Shown here: positions 1-6,971 of the stretch, one piece after another | Layout of the letters: each line of letters starts with the position of its first letter | How positions within the stretch are numbered: position 1 is the first letter of the stretch | Program-made: the position numbers and the translations under genes | Notes under the pieces: model-generated | Databases searched by the model: none | What the model was told of the DNA's origin: nothing | Seen by the model: the letters and a program-made list of their open reading frames with translations, nothing else | Assembly: GCA_023228295.1 (NCBI GenBank) | Contig: JALOBP010000082.1 | Location: 1-14,108 of the forward strand | Length of the DNA stretch: 14,108 nucleotides | Direction: 5' to 3' | DNA from: Methanoregula sp. | GTDB taxonomy: Archaea; Halobacteriota; Methanomicrobia; Methanomicrobiales; Methanospirillaceae

Positions 1-700
1 CAGATCTCTGAAACTATCGATACTGGCAGGACTGATGGTCCTGATGGTATTTGTCGTTCCATCCGTGAGCGCCTTTGAAATCTCAGGAATGTATACGGAG
101 GAAGGACAGAAATGGTTGAATGAACACTGGGGTGAGAAGATCACACTGGGCGAGCTGGCGAAGATCGCATACGCTCCGGAAGACTACGAGAAGGTTAAGG
201 AAAACGTGGATTCAAAACTGCTTGAACATATCTGGAGCAAACCGTATACATGGGGAGATCGCTATCCTCCCGAGGTTATCACACCCGGCCCTAAGATCTT
301 TGACGAGAACGATCAGCTTGTCGAAGATCCGGATGGATCGATCCTTGCCGGGATTTTGAGCGGAGAGATTAAATCCTTGCGATCTGGCCTGATAGTAACA
401 GCTGATCCAGCGGGTTATTCCGGAGGGTATATTACCTACCGTGGAAGCGGGAAGGTATACAGTGCTGCACATGTTGATTCGCTGATAGTCGAATCTCAGA
501 TATATGGTGACGGGAACTGGTTGCAAACAGCATACAACGCAAAATATGACTACGACAATCCCTCCCCATATGTAACCGTAACGGCCTCCGGGATCCGGAG
601 CCCGGTTCATGGTACTTTGTATCAACCAAAGACCTATGCAGTTTCAACAGGTCCGGATCATTCCGCAAGCACATGGGGCTCCTCGTACTTTTATTCATGA
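1..700 (+). CDS. Small secreted protein of cassette 1 (start just outside window)
   Basis: I do not recognise a named family. By alignment with the copy at 2191, the start codon and two more bases lie just left of the window, giving about 234 residues. A signal peptide is clear: a hydrophobic run and then the cleavage site VPSVSA at about residue 26. The mature protein begins with a short helical-looking region holding LNEHWGEKITLGEL (W45, G46, I49, T50, G52), a motif shared with the products at 2191 and 8910. A spacer with PPEVITPGPKIF follows, then a beta-rich C-terminal half full of Gly, Ser, Tyr and Thr. It has no C-terminal anchor, so it is probably released or held by a partner. The anchored propeller gene starts 33 bases downstream, so the two are probably co-transcribed. 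The first 144 bases are almost identical to the second copy and the rest is much less so. Confidence 0.85.
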   Translation, partial: RSLKLSILAGLMVLMVFVVPSVSAFEISGMYTEEGQKWLNEHWGEKITLGELAKIAYAPEDYEKVKENVDSKLLEHIWSKPYTWGDRYPPEVITPGPKIFDENDQLVEDPDGSILAGILSGEIKSLRSGLIVTADPAGYSGGYITYRGSGKVYSAAHVDSLIVESQIYGDGNWLQTAYNAKYDYDNPSPYVTVTASGIRSPVHGTLYQPKTYAVSTGPDHSASTWGSSYFYS

Positions 701-733
701 AGAGGGACTCCCCCCATTTTTTGGATTGATTTT

Positions 734-1966
734 ATGAGACTTTTTGAAATTATTCAGGTTTTTTTAATCACGATCCTCATCGCATGTATAGTAATAATCA
801 TTCCATGTGAAGCGGCATCTTCGGACATTCGGATATCACAACAAGTTCCTGATACAATTTCGGGACGTATATCCACTGATGGGACATTTATTATATTTCA
901 GTCTGATTCACTAGGCCCTGAGATTTATGTATATTCATCTGATGGAATCCTCTTTGAGAAAATTCCCCTATCAACGGATACAAGTGAACTAGAATCCCTG
1001 GAACTCTCAGAAGGCACAATATATTATTCTGAATATGACATATCAGAACCTTGGTATTCGCGAAATCAGACCGTCTATACATATACACTCTCAACAAAAG
1101 AGAGGCAAAAGGTATTCACGATCCCATTTGTCCCGAATGTCCAACAAAAGATCACACGAATAGTGGCTGATGGCGGGAACATTGTATTCCAGAATGAAGG
1201 GGGCGGCAACAGCCTTGTCCTGCAAACACTTCCAACAAAGACCCCCAAGGTTATCTTCAATTCCCATGACTGGATTTATGATCTCGCCATTGACGGAGAC
1301 CGAATTGTCTGGGGATGTGAACGGACCGACAAGGAACCCGGTCGGGAGATCCATGTCTACACAATCCCGACCGGAACGGATTATATCATTCCCGAGAGCA
1401 AATCGGACAGGACATATGGCACAGTGGATATTTCAGGCAACAAAGTGACGTGGACAATGGCATTGCATGCCCCATATTTGGAGGAAGATGGTGATTACCA
1501 TGGAATGAGAGGAAGTGATATCAGGATTACTGATTTGGACACACACATAACGCAATCTGTTGAAAAAAATGAGGGCTATTCGAAGTCGTTCATATCCGGA
1601 AATTATATTGTCTATCTGAAACGACCTGCAAATGACAGCAATGAGATAGTCCCTGCAACAATACGGTGTTATAATATCCTGACCGAAACTGCCAGTGACT
1701 TGAAAAACAATGTCCTTAATATTGATGATTTTAAGGGAGATCTGCTTATCTGGAGCGGGGAGCCCCGATTATCGTTCTTTGCGACATCGTTGTCTGGAAA
1801 TGTTCCGGTAGCGACATCTTCGGTATCAGCACCCGGTATCTCAGAAAATCGAGAAACTATGCCTCAGAACAGCCCTAATCCAGCAAGCCCGATTAATCCC
1901 ATGATAATTGCCTCATCACTCACAATTGGTATTGCCGGTTATTTCATATTCAATAAGAGGAGATGA
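734..1966 (+). CDS. TolB-like beta-propeller protein with C-terminal membrane anchor (cassette 1)
   Basis: This 410-residue protein is predicted to be exported and fixed to the outer face of the membrane. It has a signal peptide ending near CEA (residue 27), a body of repeated four-stranded units, and a hydrophobic segment at about 388-407 followed by KRR. The repeats carry the pattern hDGDRIVWxxxR...EIHVYTIxTG...DISGxxVxW, clearest at residues 185-240, typical of TolB/WD40-like propellers. Such propellers usually bind proteins or sugars rather than catalyse, so a ligand- or partner-binding role is inferred. The paralogue at 2929 shares residues 179-240 very closely. The start has a weak ribosome binding site (GGATTGAT). 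A run of six T lies between it and the upstream gene. Confidence 0.85.
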   Translation: MRLFEIIQVFLITILIACIVIIIPCEAASSDIRISQQVPDTISGRISTDGTFIIFQSDSLGPEIYVYSSDGILFEKIPLSTDTSELESLELSEGTIYYSEYDISEPWYSRNQTVYTYTLSTKERQKVFTIPFVPNVQQKITRIVADGGNIVFQNEGGGNSLVLQTLPTKTPKVIFNSHDWIYDLAIDGDRIVWGCERTDKEPGREIHVYTIPTGTDYIIPESKSDRTYGTVDISGNKVTWTMALHAPYLEEDGDYHGMRGSDIRITDLDTHITQSVEKNEGYSKSFISGNYIVYLKRPANDSNEIVPATIRCYNILTETASDLKNNVLNIDDFKGDLLIWSGEPRLSFFATSLSGNVPVATSSVSAPGISENRETMPQNSPNPASPINPMIIASSLTIGIAGYFIFNKRR

Positions 1967-1977
1967 CCGGACATCCA

Positions 1978-1983
1978 TTTTTT
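1978..1983 (+). terminator. Oligo-T terminator candidate after cassette 1
   Basis: A run of six T begins about 11 bases after the stop codon of the propeller gene. Archaeal RNA polymerase ends transcription at short T-runs, so this is a plausible end for the cassette 1 transcript. No hairpin is evident. Confidence 0.35.
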
Positions 1984-2047
1984 CAAACAATTAAAAAAAG
2001 GTCAGACTGTTCTTAGATACCTGTGTAGAGGGTTTTGGAATAAAACG

Positions 2048-2059
2048 TTTTTAATATTA
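2048..2059 (+). promoter_or_regulatory. Possible TATA element ahead of cassette 2
   Basis: The 224 bases between cassettes 1 and 2 hold an AT-rich stretch, GTTTTTAATATTAC, which could serve as a TATA box. It lies about 130 bases ahead of the start at 2191, which would give a leader of roughly 100 bases. I see no other convincing promoter and no ORF in this gap. Confidence 0.3.
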
Positions 2060-2190
2060 CGTCCCAGTTTGTGATCGTTTAGGCCGAAGATGCCGAAACT
2101 CCCATGTTTTCCGGCACTTCACAGATCTGGACTCAAAAACCCGGACGGGATTGCAAAGAAAAATCCGGCCTGGAACGGAAGTGAAACACC

Positions 2191-2889
2191 ATGAACAGAT
2201 CTCTGAAACTATCGATACTGGCAGGACTGATGGTCCTGATGGTACTTGTCGTTCCATCCGTGAGCGCCTTTGAAATCTCAGGAATGTATACGGAGGAAGG
2301 ACAGAAATGGCTGAATGAACACTGGGGTGAGAAGATCACCATCGGACAACTCGAACAGATTGCCTACTCCAAAGAGAATCTGGAAAAAATTGAGGCAAAT
2401 GTCGATTCAAAAATGCTTGAAGAGGTCCGGAGCCAGCCATATTTCTGGGGAGAACGCTATCCCCCGGAAGTTATCACACCTGGCCCTAAAATCTTTGATG
2501 AAAATAGTCAGCTTATCGAAGATCCAGATGGATCAATTCTTGCAGGTATTGAAAGTGGAAAAATCAAATCAGTGCGATCCGGCATCATCGTTGATGCGAC
2601 ACCGGTAGGCTATTCCGGGGGATACATCACCTATGGTGGGAGCGGATACGTGTACGGAGCAGATCCTGTTGGAATGCTAAGAGTCGAAGCCCGTCTTCAC
2701 GGTAACGGCGATTTGCTCCAGACATCATACAATGTTGCCTATAATTATGCCAACAGTCCTTACTACACTGTATCAACATCTGGTATCCGAAGCCCGACAG
2801 TTGGAACGCTGTACCAATCGCAGACTTACGCCCAGTCCACTAACCCATCGGGCAGTGGAAGCACGTGGTCTTCTTCGTACTACTACTGA
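2191..2889 (+). CDS. Small secreted protein of cassette 2, paralogue of the gene at 1-700
   Basis: This 232-residue protein is the complete tandem paralogue of the gene at the window start. It has a signal peptide (cleavage after VPSVSA, about residue 26), then LNEHWGEKITIGQL (W45 to G52), the spacer PPEVITPGPKIF, and a Gly/Ser/Tyr-rich, probably beta-sandwich C-terminal half ending in a run of Ser and Tyr. There is no membrane anchor and no recognisable catalytic motif. The start ATG has a fitting ribosome binding site, GGAAGTGA, 6 bases upstream. The two copies differ at only 2 of the first 144 shared bases, while the following region differs heavily. The downstream propeller gene begins 39 bases after the stop, so co-expression is likely. 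Function unknown. Confidence 0.88.
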   Translation: MNRSLKLSILAGLMVLMVLVVPSVSAFEISGMYTEEGQKWLNEHWGEKITIGQLEQIAYSKENLEKIEANVDSKMLEEVRSQPYFWGERYPPEVITPGPKIFDENSQLIEDPDGSILAGIESGKIKSVRSGIIVDATPVGYSGGYITYGGSGYVYGADPVGMLRVEARLHGNGDLLQTSYNVAYNYANSPYYTVSTSGIRSPTVGTLYQSQTYAQSTNPSGSGSTWSSSYYY

Positions 2890-2928
2890 TGAGGAGGAGA
2901 AAACCCTTTTTTTACTCATGAGGAAAAA

Positions 2929-4167
2929 ATGAAATTTGCGATGAAATCATCATTTGGTTACCCTGTTTTAATAACGGTAATTCTGTCTCTTCTTATTCCC
3001 TTACCCTGTATTGCAGGATCCTCCGACATTCTCATCATCAAAGAAGGATCGCAGATGGACTGGGCTGATGCACATATTGACAACGGTCTTGTTGCGGCAT
3101 ATGTGAGCAGCACCAGACCGCCGGCAATTAAAGTGTACCACGCGGAGGGCAGAATTGTAACAGAAATCCCGCTCTCACGCGAGGTGATGAAACTTGATGC
3201 TCTGGAGATCTCGGACGGACGGGTTTATTATTCCGAATACAATCCTGAAGAACCGGGATACATGCGGAATGAAACTGTCTATGAATATGATCTTGCTACA
3301 CAGGAAAAAAGGATCATCTATACAACCAGCGGACCTCAGCAAAAGATTACCAAGATTGCCGCGAGCGGGGATAATGTTGTTTTGCTGGGGGGAAGCAATA
3401 ACCAGGTCCTCATCCTGCATACCCGTTCAAATGGCACAAGCAGGCAAATCTTCACATCGAACAACATGATCCACGGCCTCGCCATCGATGGTGACCGGAT
3501 CCTGTGGGGATGTGAACGTGTCGACCGGGAACCCGGCCGGGAGATCCATGTCTATACAATCTCAACCGGGGTGGATTACATCATTCCGGAAAGCAAATCG
3601 GTCCGGACATTCGGCTATGGTGACATCTCCGGGGACAATGTTGTCTGGGTTATGACAGCAAAGGAACCGGATTCTCTAAACGGTGTCCCGGTCACGGTGG
3701 AATCATATAATATCCGCCTCATGGATCTCATTTCAAAAAAGAGCAGTTCCATTGAAATTTCTGAAACGGCGCCCATGACGGATCCACATATTTCTAAAAA
3801 TATAATCGCCTGGGTGAAAAAACCGGAAATCGATTACAATAATTCCGATACCGGGACAATCAGGATCTATGATATCGGAACCGGAACATTCAGTGACCTT
3901 ACATCTGAGGTTGCATCGATCTCGGATTTTAACAACGGTATAGTATTATGGCACAAGCTGAAGCCCATGTCATTCAGGGTGACATTTCTGTCCGGAAATG
4001 TATCTGTGACCAGTTCTTCAACAACACATACAGATGCCAGCCCGGAAAGAACCGACACAACAAGTACACCTGCACCGGAAAGCCCGGCCCGCGCGATTAT
4101 TATTGTTCTGGCAGTGTTGGCAGGGATCGTGGTTCATGTAACCATGAAACGAAAACGTGGCCGGTAA
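2929..4167 (+). CDS. TolB-like beta-propeller protein with C-terminal membrane anchor (cassette 2)
   Basis: This 412-residue paralogue of the product at 734 has a signal peptide ending near CIA (about residue 29), TolB/WD40-like repeats, a Thr/Ser/Pro-rich stretch before the membrane, and a hydrophobic segment (AIIIVLAVLAGIVVHV) followed by a strongly basic tail. The best-kept repeat reads IDGDRILWGCER, then GREIHVYTI, then YIIPESKS and GDISGDNVVW. The start at 2929 is supported by GAGG 7 bases upstream; an in-frame ATG at 2941 is less likely. It would face outward, tethered to the membrane, with the small secreted protein from the gene 39 bases upstream as a natural partner candidate. The partner role is inferred only from cassette conservation. 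Confidence 0.87.
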   Translation: MKFAMKSSFGYPVLITVILSLLIPLPCIAGSSDILIIKEGSQMDWADAHIDNGLVAAYVSSTRPPAIKVYHAEGRIVTEIPLSREVMKLDALEISDGRVYYSEYNPEEPGYMRNETVYEYDLATQEKRIIYTTSGPQQKITKIAASGDNVVLLGGSNNQVLILHTRSNGTSRQIFTSNNMIHGLAIDGDRILWGCERVDREPGREIHVYTISTGVDYIIPESKSVRTFGYGDISGDNVVWVMTAKEPDSLNGVPVTVESYNIRLMDLISKKSSSIEISETAPMTDPHISKNIIAWVKKPEIDYNNSDTGTIRIYDIGTGTFSDLTSEVASISDFNNGIVLWHKLKPMSFRVTFLSGNVSVTSSSTTHTDASPERTDTTSTPAPESPARAIIIVLAVLAGIVVHVTMKRKRGR

Positions 4168-4174
4168 TCCATCT

Positions 4175-4312
4175 ATGATTTTTTTGAACTGCCTGGAATG
4201 GAATGAAGTTGTGAAAATTTCAGATCTCCAGAAAATCTCCGGAACCCAGGTAGAAAAATATCAGGAGTTTTTTGTTTTTCATACCGGAACAACCCGCGCT
4301 TATGAGAGTTGA
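4175..4312 (+). CDS. Possible 45-residue ORF between cassette 2 and the zinc protein
   Basis: An ATG at 4175 opens a frame of 45 codons that ends one base before the TTG at 4313, a tight junction with the next gene. The product starts MIFLNCLEWNEVVKISDL and ends FHTGTTRAYES. It has an ordinary mix of residues and no signal or membrane segment. I do not recognise it. The ribosome binding site is weak (GGTAAT), and the stretch is AT-rich compared with its neighbours. It may be a real small protein, the tail of a decayed gene, or chance. The abutting stop is the main reason to list it. Confidence 0.3.
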   Translation: MIFLNCLEWNEVVKISDLQKISGTQVEKYQEFFVFHTGTTRAYES

Positions 4313-4318
4313 TTGACC

Positions 4319-4591
4319 ATGATCGGAAAATGCGTGCATTGTAATCGCGAGATGCCAGTTGCAAAATCATGTTCAAGAGACAATCGGAATGTACTTTCCG
4401 ATGGGAAAATTTATTCACGTGCACTAAAGAGAAATGGACCGGGTCGTTGCCCGGATTGCGGCATAGAATTGAAGAGAGGAAATGTCCATCACTGGGGCTG
4501 CAGCAAGGAAATCTGTCCCATCTGCAGAAAACTAATCCTTTCCTGCGATTGTAATGCAATCCTTCTCAATTACATACCGGAACGGGATTGA
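4319..4591 (+). CDS. Small Cys/His-rich zinc-binding protein
   Basis: This 90-residue protein carries many metal ligands: C5 and C8 (CVHC), C18, C44 and C47 (CPDC), H57, H58 and C61 (HHWGC), C66 and C69 (CPIC), and C76 and C78 (CDC). The C-terminal order CPDC...HHxGC...CPxC...SCxC is a recurring zinc-binding arrangement in small prokaryotic proteins, often found as a tail on uncharacterised proteins. At least two zinc sites are likely. Function beyond metal binding cannot be read; binding nucleic acid or a protein partner is possible. It has no signal peptide, so it is cytoplasmic. I chose the ATG at 4319; an in-frame TTG at 4313 is an alternative. It is the last plus-strand gene before the minus-strand block. 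Confidence 0.7.
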   Translation: MIGKCVHCNREMPVAKSCSRDNRNVLSDGKIYSRALKRNGPGRCPDCGIELKRGNVHHWGCSKEICPICRKLILSCDCNAILLNYIPERD

Positions 4592-4709
4592 AATGTAAGA
4601 GGTGAACGGGTTCGCGTAACATTGCCGGAAACGTATCAATGTGACGATTTTTTTAAATATACGAAAAAAGGACCTGGTAACAGGATCCAGCCCGGCATTT
4701 TCCCGGGGT
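4592..4709. other. Intergenic stretch between converging gene blocks
   Basis: No ORF with coding character is visible here. It holds a T7 run running into an AT-rich stretch (about 4648-4664) and an A-run just after, giving T-runs on both strands. These could end transcripts arriving from either side. Confidence 0.3.
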
Positions 4710-4802
4710 TTACCGGATCCATCCCAGCTGTACCCGGAACTCGTAATCTCCGGGCCGGAAATCCTTGTTCTCAATAACATATTTCGAAATCGGTCCCGGG
4801 AA
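4710..4802 (-). pseudogene. Remnant of an iron-sulfur flavoprotein C-terminus
   Basis: Read on the minus strand, this stretch ends YVIENKDFRPGDYEFRVQLG and then WIR and a stop. It matches the C-terminus of the intact flavoprotein at 5448-6116 (VIENKDFRPGDY, then VQLGWIR). The bases at 4712-4779 match 5450-5517 at 62 of 68 positions by my count. Upstream of the matching block the resemblance vanishes, and there is no flavin or cluster motif, so only the tail of a former copy remains. It lies just beyond the 3' end of the transglutaminase gene, which therefore sits between two direct repeats of the flavoprotein tail. Confidence 0.7.
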
Positions 4803-4842
4803 AGAGCCTGGCTGTTTTCTTGCTGGAGTTATTATTCCCGCT

Positions 4843-5460
4843 TCACGGTAAGGGCCGGTCCGGGGGATTTTCCAGGACCTCACCATAATCAAGGCACCGC
4901 TTCAGAACGTCCACAACCTCCGGGAGCGGTTCGGTAAAAATTCCCGGCAAATCTCCCTCGCCCGGTTCACAGGGGTTATATGCGAGGTATTCATCGGGGG
5001 GGTCGAACCGGGCATCGACGCCGGGCTTGTTGCCCCTTGCATCGATGCGGTACCATCCCTGCTCCGGCAGGTATACGGCATTGAGACCATGGAGGGCGAA
5101 TGGCCGGCAAATCGAGTCGAAGGCGAGCCGCTGGTAGCAGAGGCCGGCCGGGATCCCGTTTGCCCTGAGGAGTGCGGCAAGCAGGTGGCTCTTTGCGTAA
5201 CAGAAGCCGGTGCGGTGCTCAAGCACTTCGGATGCTGTCAGGGTCACGGGGTTCAGCTGAAAATCAGCGCTGTGCCGGACCTCGTCGCGGACAAAGTGGA
5301 AGCAGCGCTTCGCAATCACCTCATCGCTTGCAGGGCTGGCTGCAAGCTCGCGAGCTTTCCTGCGAACAGCCGGGTGGTTGTAATTGATGATCCGGGACGG
5401 GGCAAGGAAGTCGCGGGGATCGGGACTGACGGTATCCGCCGGGTCGGTCACCGGATCCAT
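4843..5460 (-). CDS. Transglutaminase-like cysteine enzyme, cytoplasmic
   Basis: This 205-residue protein has the transglutaminase-like fold signature. The catalytic Cys is at about 87 in HRTGFCYAKSHLL, the His at about 124 in LHGLNAVYLP, and the Asp at about 140 in WYRIDARGNKPGVDA. It resembles a family of single-domain transglutaminase-like proteins that I know mainly from bacteria, with the linking phrases LLRANGIPAGLCYQRL and FTEPLP. Members are thought to be proteases or amidases rather than cross-linkers; the substrate is unknown. There is no signal peptide. The ATG at 5460 follows GGTGGGTG at a good distance; an in-frame GTG at 5475 is possible. The start overlaps the 3' end of the flavoprotein gene by 13 bases, implying translational coupling. 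The bacterial look suggests lateral transfer. Confidence 0.85.
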   Translation of the reverse strand: MDPVTDPADTVSPDPRDFLAPSRIINYNHPAVRRKARELAASPASDEVIAKRCFHFVRDEVRHSADFQLNPVTLTASEVLEHRTGFCYAKSHLLAALLRANGIPAGLCYQRLAFDSICRPFALHGLNAVYLPEQGWYRIDARGNKPGVDARFDPPDEYLAYNPCEPGEGDLPGIFTEPLPEVVDVLKRCLDYGEVLENPPDRPLP

Positions 5461-6116
5461 CCCAGCTGCACCCACCGCTCGTAATCCCCGGGCCGGAAAT
5501 CCTTGTTCTCAATAACAAGGTCCCGGAAAAATTCCCGGTTGCCGGTAATCTCTTCATCCTGTTTCGGATCGGAGAACCCGTTCGCGATCGCACCTGCGAG
5601 TTTTTTGCCAAGCGCCCGGGCATCCTCTTCACGGACTTCCACGGTATCAGCATCCCCGCCCGTTGCCACGCTGATGCCGCCAACTGATACGACAGCGAGA
5701 TAATTCAGGACATGGTTCTGGTACGAGACAACCTCGTCGCCACCCGATGTGTGCGTACTCGCGACCGAACAGCCGAATTTTCCGGCCAGCAGCTGGTAAT
5801 GGATTGCATCCGCAAGCCGGTCAAAGAAAATCTTCATCTGGCCGGCAACGTTGTCGATGTACACGGGCGATGCAAAAATTATCCCGTCCGCTTCCTTCAT
5901 CCGTTCAACGATTGCCGGCATATCGTCATCAAAGACGCAGATGCCATTGAACGCACAGCCTTCGCATGCGGTACATGGCGTGACGCAGAGGTCACAGAGA
6001 TCGATCATTTCAATTTCCGCACCGGCTTCTGCGGCTCCATCGAGTACGAACTGCGCGAGTCGTCGCGTTGTGCTCCGGGTTGTCCGGGGGCTCCCATTGA
6101 GGGCGAGGATCTTCAT
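5448..6116 (-). CDS. Iron-sulfur flavoprotein (NADPH-dependent FMN reductase family)
   Basis: This 222-residue cytoplasmic flavodoxin-like electron-transfer protein opens with MKILALNGSPR, the phosphate-binding loop for FMN. Cysteines 48, 51, 54 and 60 (CTACEGCAFNGIC) fit the compact CX2CX2CX4-7C motif of archaeal Isf proteins, which bind a 4Fe-4S cluster beside FMN. SPVYIDNVAGQMKIFFDR (about 83-100) is the conserved flavin-binding and dimer segment. In methanogens Isf proteins pass electrons from ferredoxin and some reduce oxygen or peroxide; the partner here is not known. The start at 6116 is backed by AGGAG 11 bases upstream and a TATA-like element further up. An in-frame upstream start at 6233 would add an unlikely 39-residue extension. 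The gene overlaps the transglutaminase gene. Confidence 0.92.
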   Translation of the reverse strand: MKILALNGSPRTTRSTTRRLAQFVLDGAAEAGAEIEMIDLCDLCVTPCTACEGCAFNGICVFDDDMPAIVERMKEADGIIFASPVYIDNVAGQMKIFFDRLADAIHYQLLAGKFGCSVASTHTSGGDEVVSYQNHVLNYLAVVSVGGISVATGGDADTVEVREEDARALGKKLAGAIANGFSDPKQDEEITGNREFFRDLVIENKDFRPGDYERWVQLGWIR

Positions 6117-6155
6117 GGTGTAGTATACTCCTGCGTATGGGGTTGGGCGGCGGGG

Positions 6156-6164
6156 GTTAATATG
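6156..6164 (-). promoter_or_regulatory. TATA box of the iron-sulfur flavoprotein gene
   Basis: On the minus strand CCCATATTAACC provides a TATA element about 45 bases ahead of the start at 6116. With initiation some 25 bases downstream, the leader would be short and would still contain the AGGAG ribosome binding site. Confidence 0.45.
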
Positions 6165-6231
6165 GGTGGGGAAAAGACAGGGAGGTTTTGTCTTCGGTAA
6201 AAAAGAACCGGCCGTGACGGCAGTGTAAATC

Positions 6232-6238
6232 AAAAAAA
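6232..6238 (-). terminator. Oligo-T terminator after the small membrane protein gene
   Basis: Seven T on the minus strand follow the TAA stop (6239-6241) directly. A second T-run lies about 30 bases further on. This fits archaeal oligo-T termination ahead of the flavoprotein promoter. Confidence 0.45.
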
Positions 6239-6520
6239 TTATTTTCTGATGATGGGTTCAAGCTTGTCACCGACAAACGCGCCAATGATGAAGATAATCA
6301 CAAAGAGAATTATCTCCACTACGAAGCCGAAGATACCAAGGGATCCGAGATTGATACTGGTGCCCCCGGGAAGAAGGTACATCGTGACCAGGACAAGAAC
6401 AAGTCCCATGACAATACCGGCTATGGCTCCGTTCCGGAGGATGCCGGTGTAGTCTTCCTTCCCGCGGTGAAAGAAACCAAACGCAATACCCAGGATCAAA
6501 TCAAGGATTTCAAGCAACAC
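6239..6520 (-). CDS. Small membrane protein, about 93 residues, function unknown
   Basis: The product has a first hydrophobic segment (LLEILDLILGIAFGFF), a short charged loop with HRGKEDYTG, a second (AGIVMGLVLVLVTMYLL), a Gly-rich turn, and a third (FVVEIILFVIIFIIGAFVG), ending in KLEPIIRK. It is a three-helix integral membrane protein without recognisable motifs. I favour the GTG at 6520 because GAGGT lies 7 bases upstream. An in-frame ATG at 6556 would add 12 residues (MGERYLIREVFC) but has no proper ribosome binding site. An in-frame start at 6703 would run back into the repeat and is unlikely. Repeat copy A lies directly upstream, so any promoter must be in or next to the repeat. Confidence 0.65.
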   Translation of the reverse strand: MLLEILDLILGIAFGFFHRGKEDYTGILRNGAIAGIVMGLVLVLVTMYLLPGGTSINLGSLGIFGFVVEIILFVIIFIIGAFVGDKLEPIIRK

Positions 6521-6613
6521 ACAAAAAACCTCGCGTATAAGGTATCTCTCACCCATACCACAAAAAATATTCCGGTGGCCGTGGATATTAACCGGAAAAT
6601 ACCGGGGCATGCT

Positions 6614-6965
6614 ACCCGTTCTGCTCCCATTTCTCCGTAGGAGATCCCGGAAAACGGTCATAGCGGCCACCGGGTGGCGGAATTTCCCGTAAACGTGCAG
6701 CATATTGTCCTAAAAACCGACCTGACCGAAGCCCGTTATTTTGCAGGGCACAATCCCGCTGAATTTTCCCCGATTCGCAAACAGGGCCCACTATAGGGAT
6801 CTCTTTTCGGGCGTGGACACTATTTCCCCTGGAGATTTCCCCGGGCCGGGTCCTGCCCTGAAGGTCTCCGTCGGAGATTGAATCATGAAAAAGGGTAAGT
6901 CCCCGGGAGCCTCCCCGGAGGGGGTTCACCGTCGGGAAGTGATCTCCTAGGCACCATTCGGATCA
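6614..6965. repeat. Dispersed repeat, copy A (core 6631-6877)
   Basis: The 247-base core at 6631-6877 matches 12325-12571 with, by my count, seven substitutions and two single-base indels (about 96%), in the same orientation. The core is bounded by the 13-base palindrome TCTCCGTNGGAGA (6632-6644 and 6865-6877). Inside is a hairpin-forming GCCACCGGGTGGC (6666-6678). Weaker similarity runs on to about 6945, and a short match (CACCATTCG) near 6952 may mark the far edge. A minus-strand ORF of 105 codons crosses it, but indels between copies break the frame, so it is probably non-coding. It fills most of the 450-base gap between the membrane protein and the propeller gene of cassette 3. Possible natures are a MITE-like element, a BIME-like repeat or a structured RNA. 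Confidence 0.85.
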
Positions 6966-6971
6966 CACCTT

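Noticed and set aside
2113..2126. CTTCACAGATCTGG ahead of cassette 2 as a fourth copy of the shared promoter element
   Set aside because: It needs a gap and several mismatches, lies on the other strand arrangement and has no TATA box next to it.
4173..4559. A 128-codon minus-strand ORF opposite the zinc protein
   Set aside because: It is antisense to a protein with clear zinc motifs, has no family signature of its own and no ribosome binding site that stands out.
5712..6200. A 162-codon plus-strand ORF opposite the flavoprotein
   Set aside because: It is the antisense shadow of a well-supported iron-sulfur flavoprotein gene.
6640..6900. CRISPR array or insertion sequence in the repeat-bearing gaps
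   Set aside because: There are no regularly spaced short repeats and no transposase gene in the window; the element occurs as two long single copies.
6612..6929. A 105-codon minus-strand ORF across repeat copy A
   Set aside because: In copy B the frame is broken by single-base changes in an A-run and a C-run, and substitutions between copies show no preference for silent positions.
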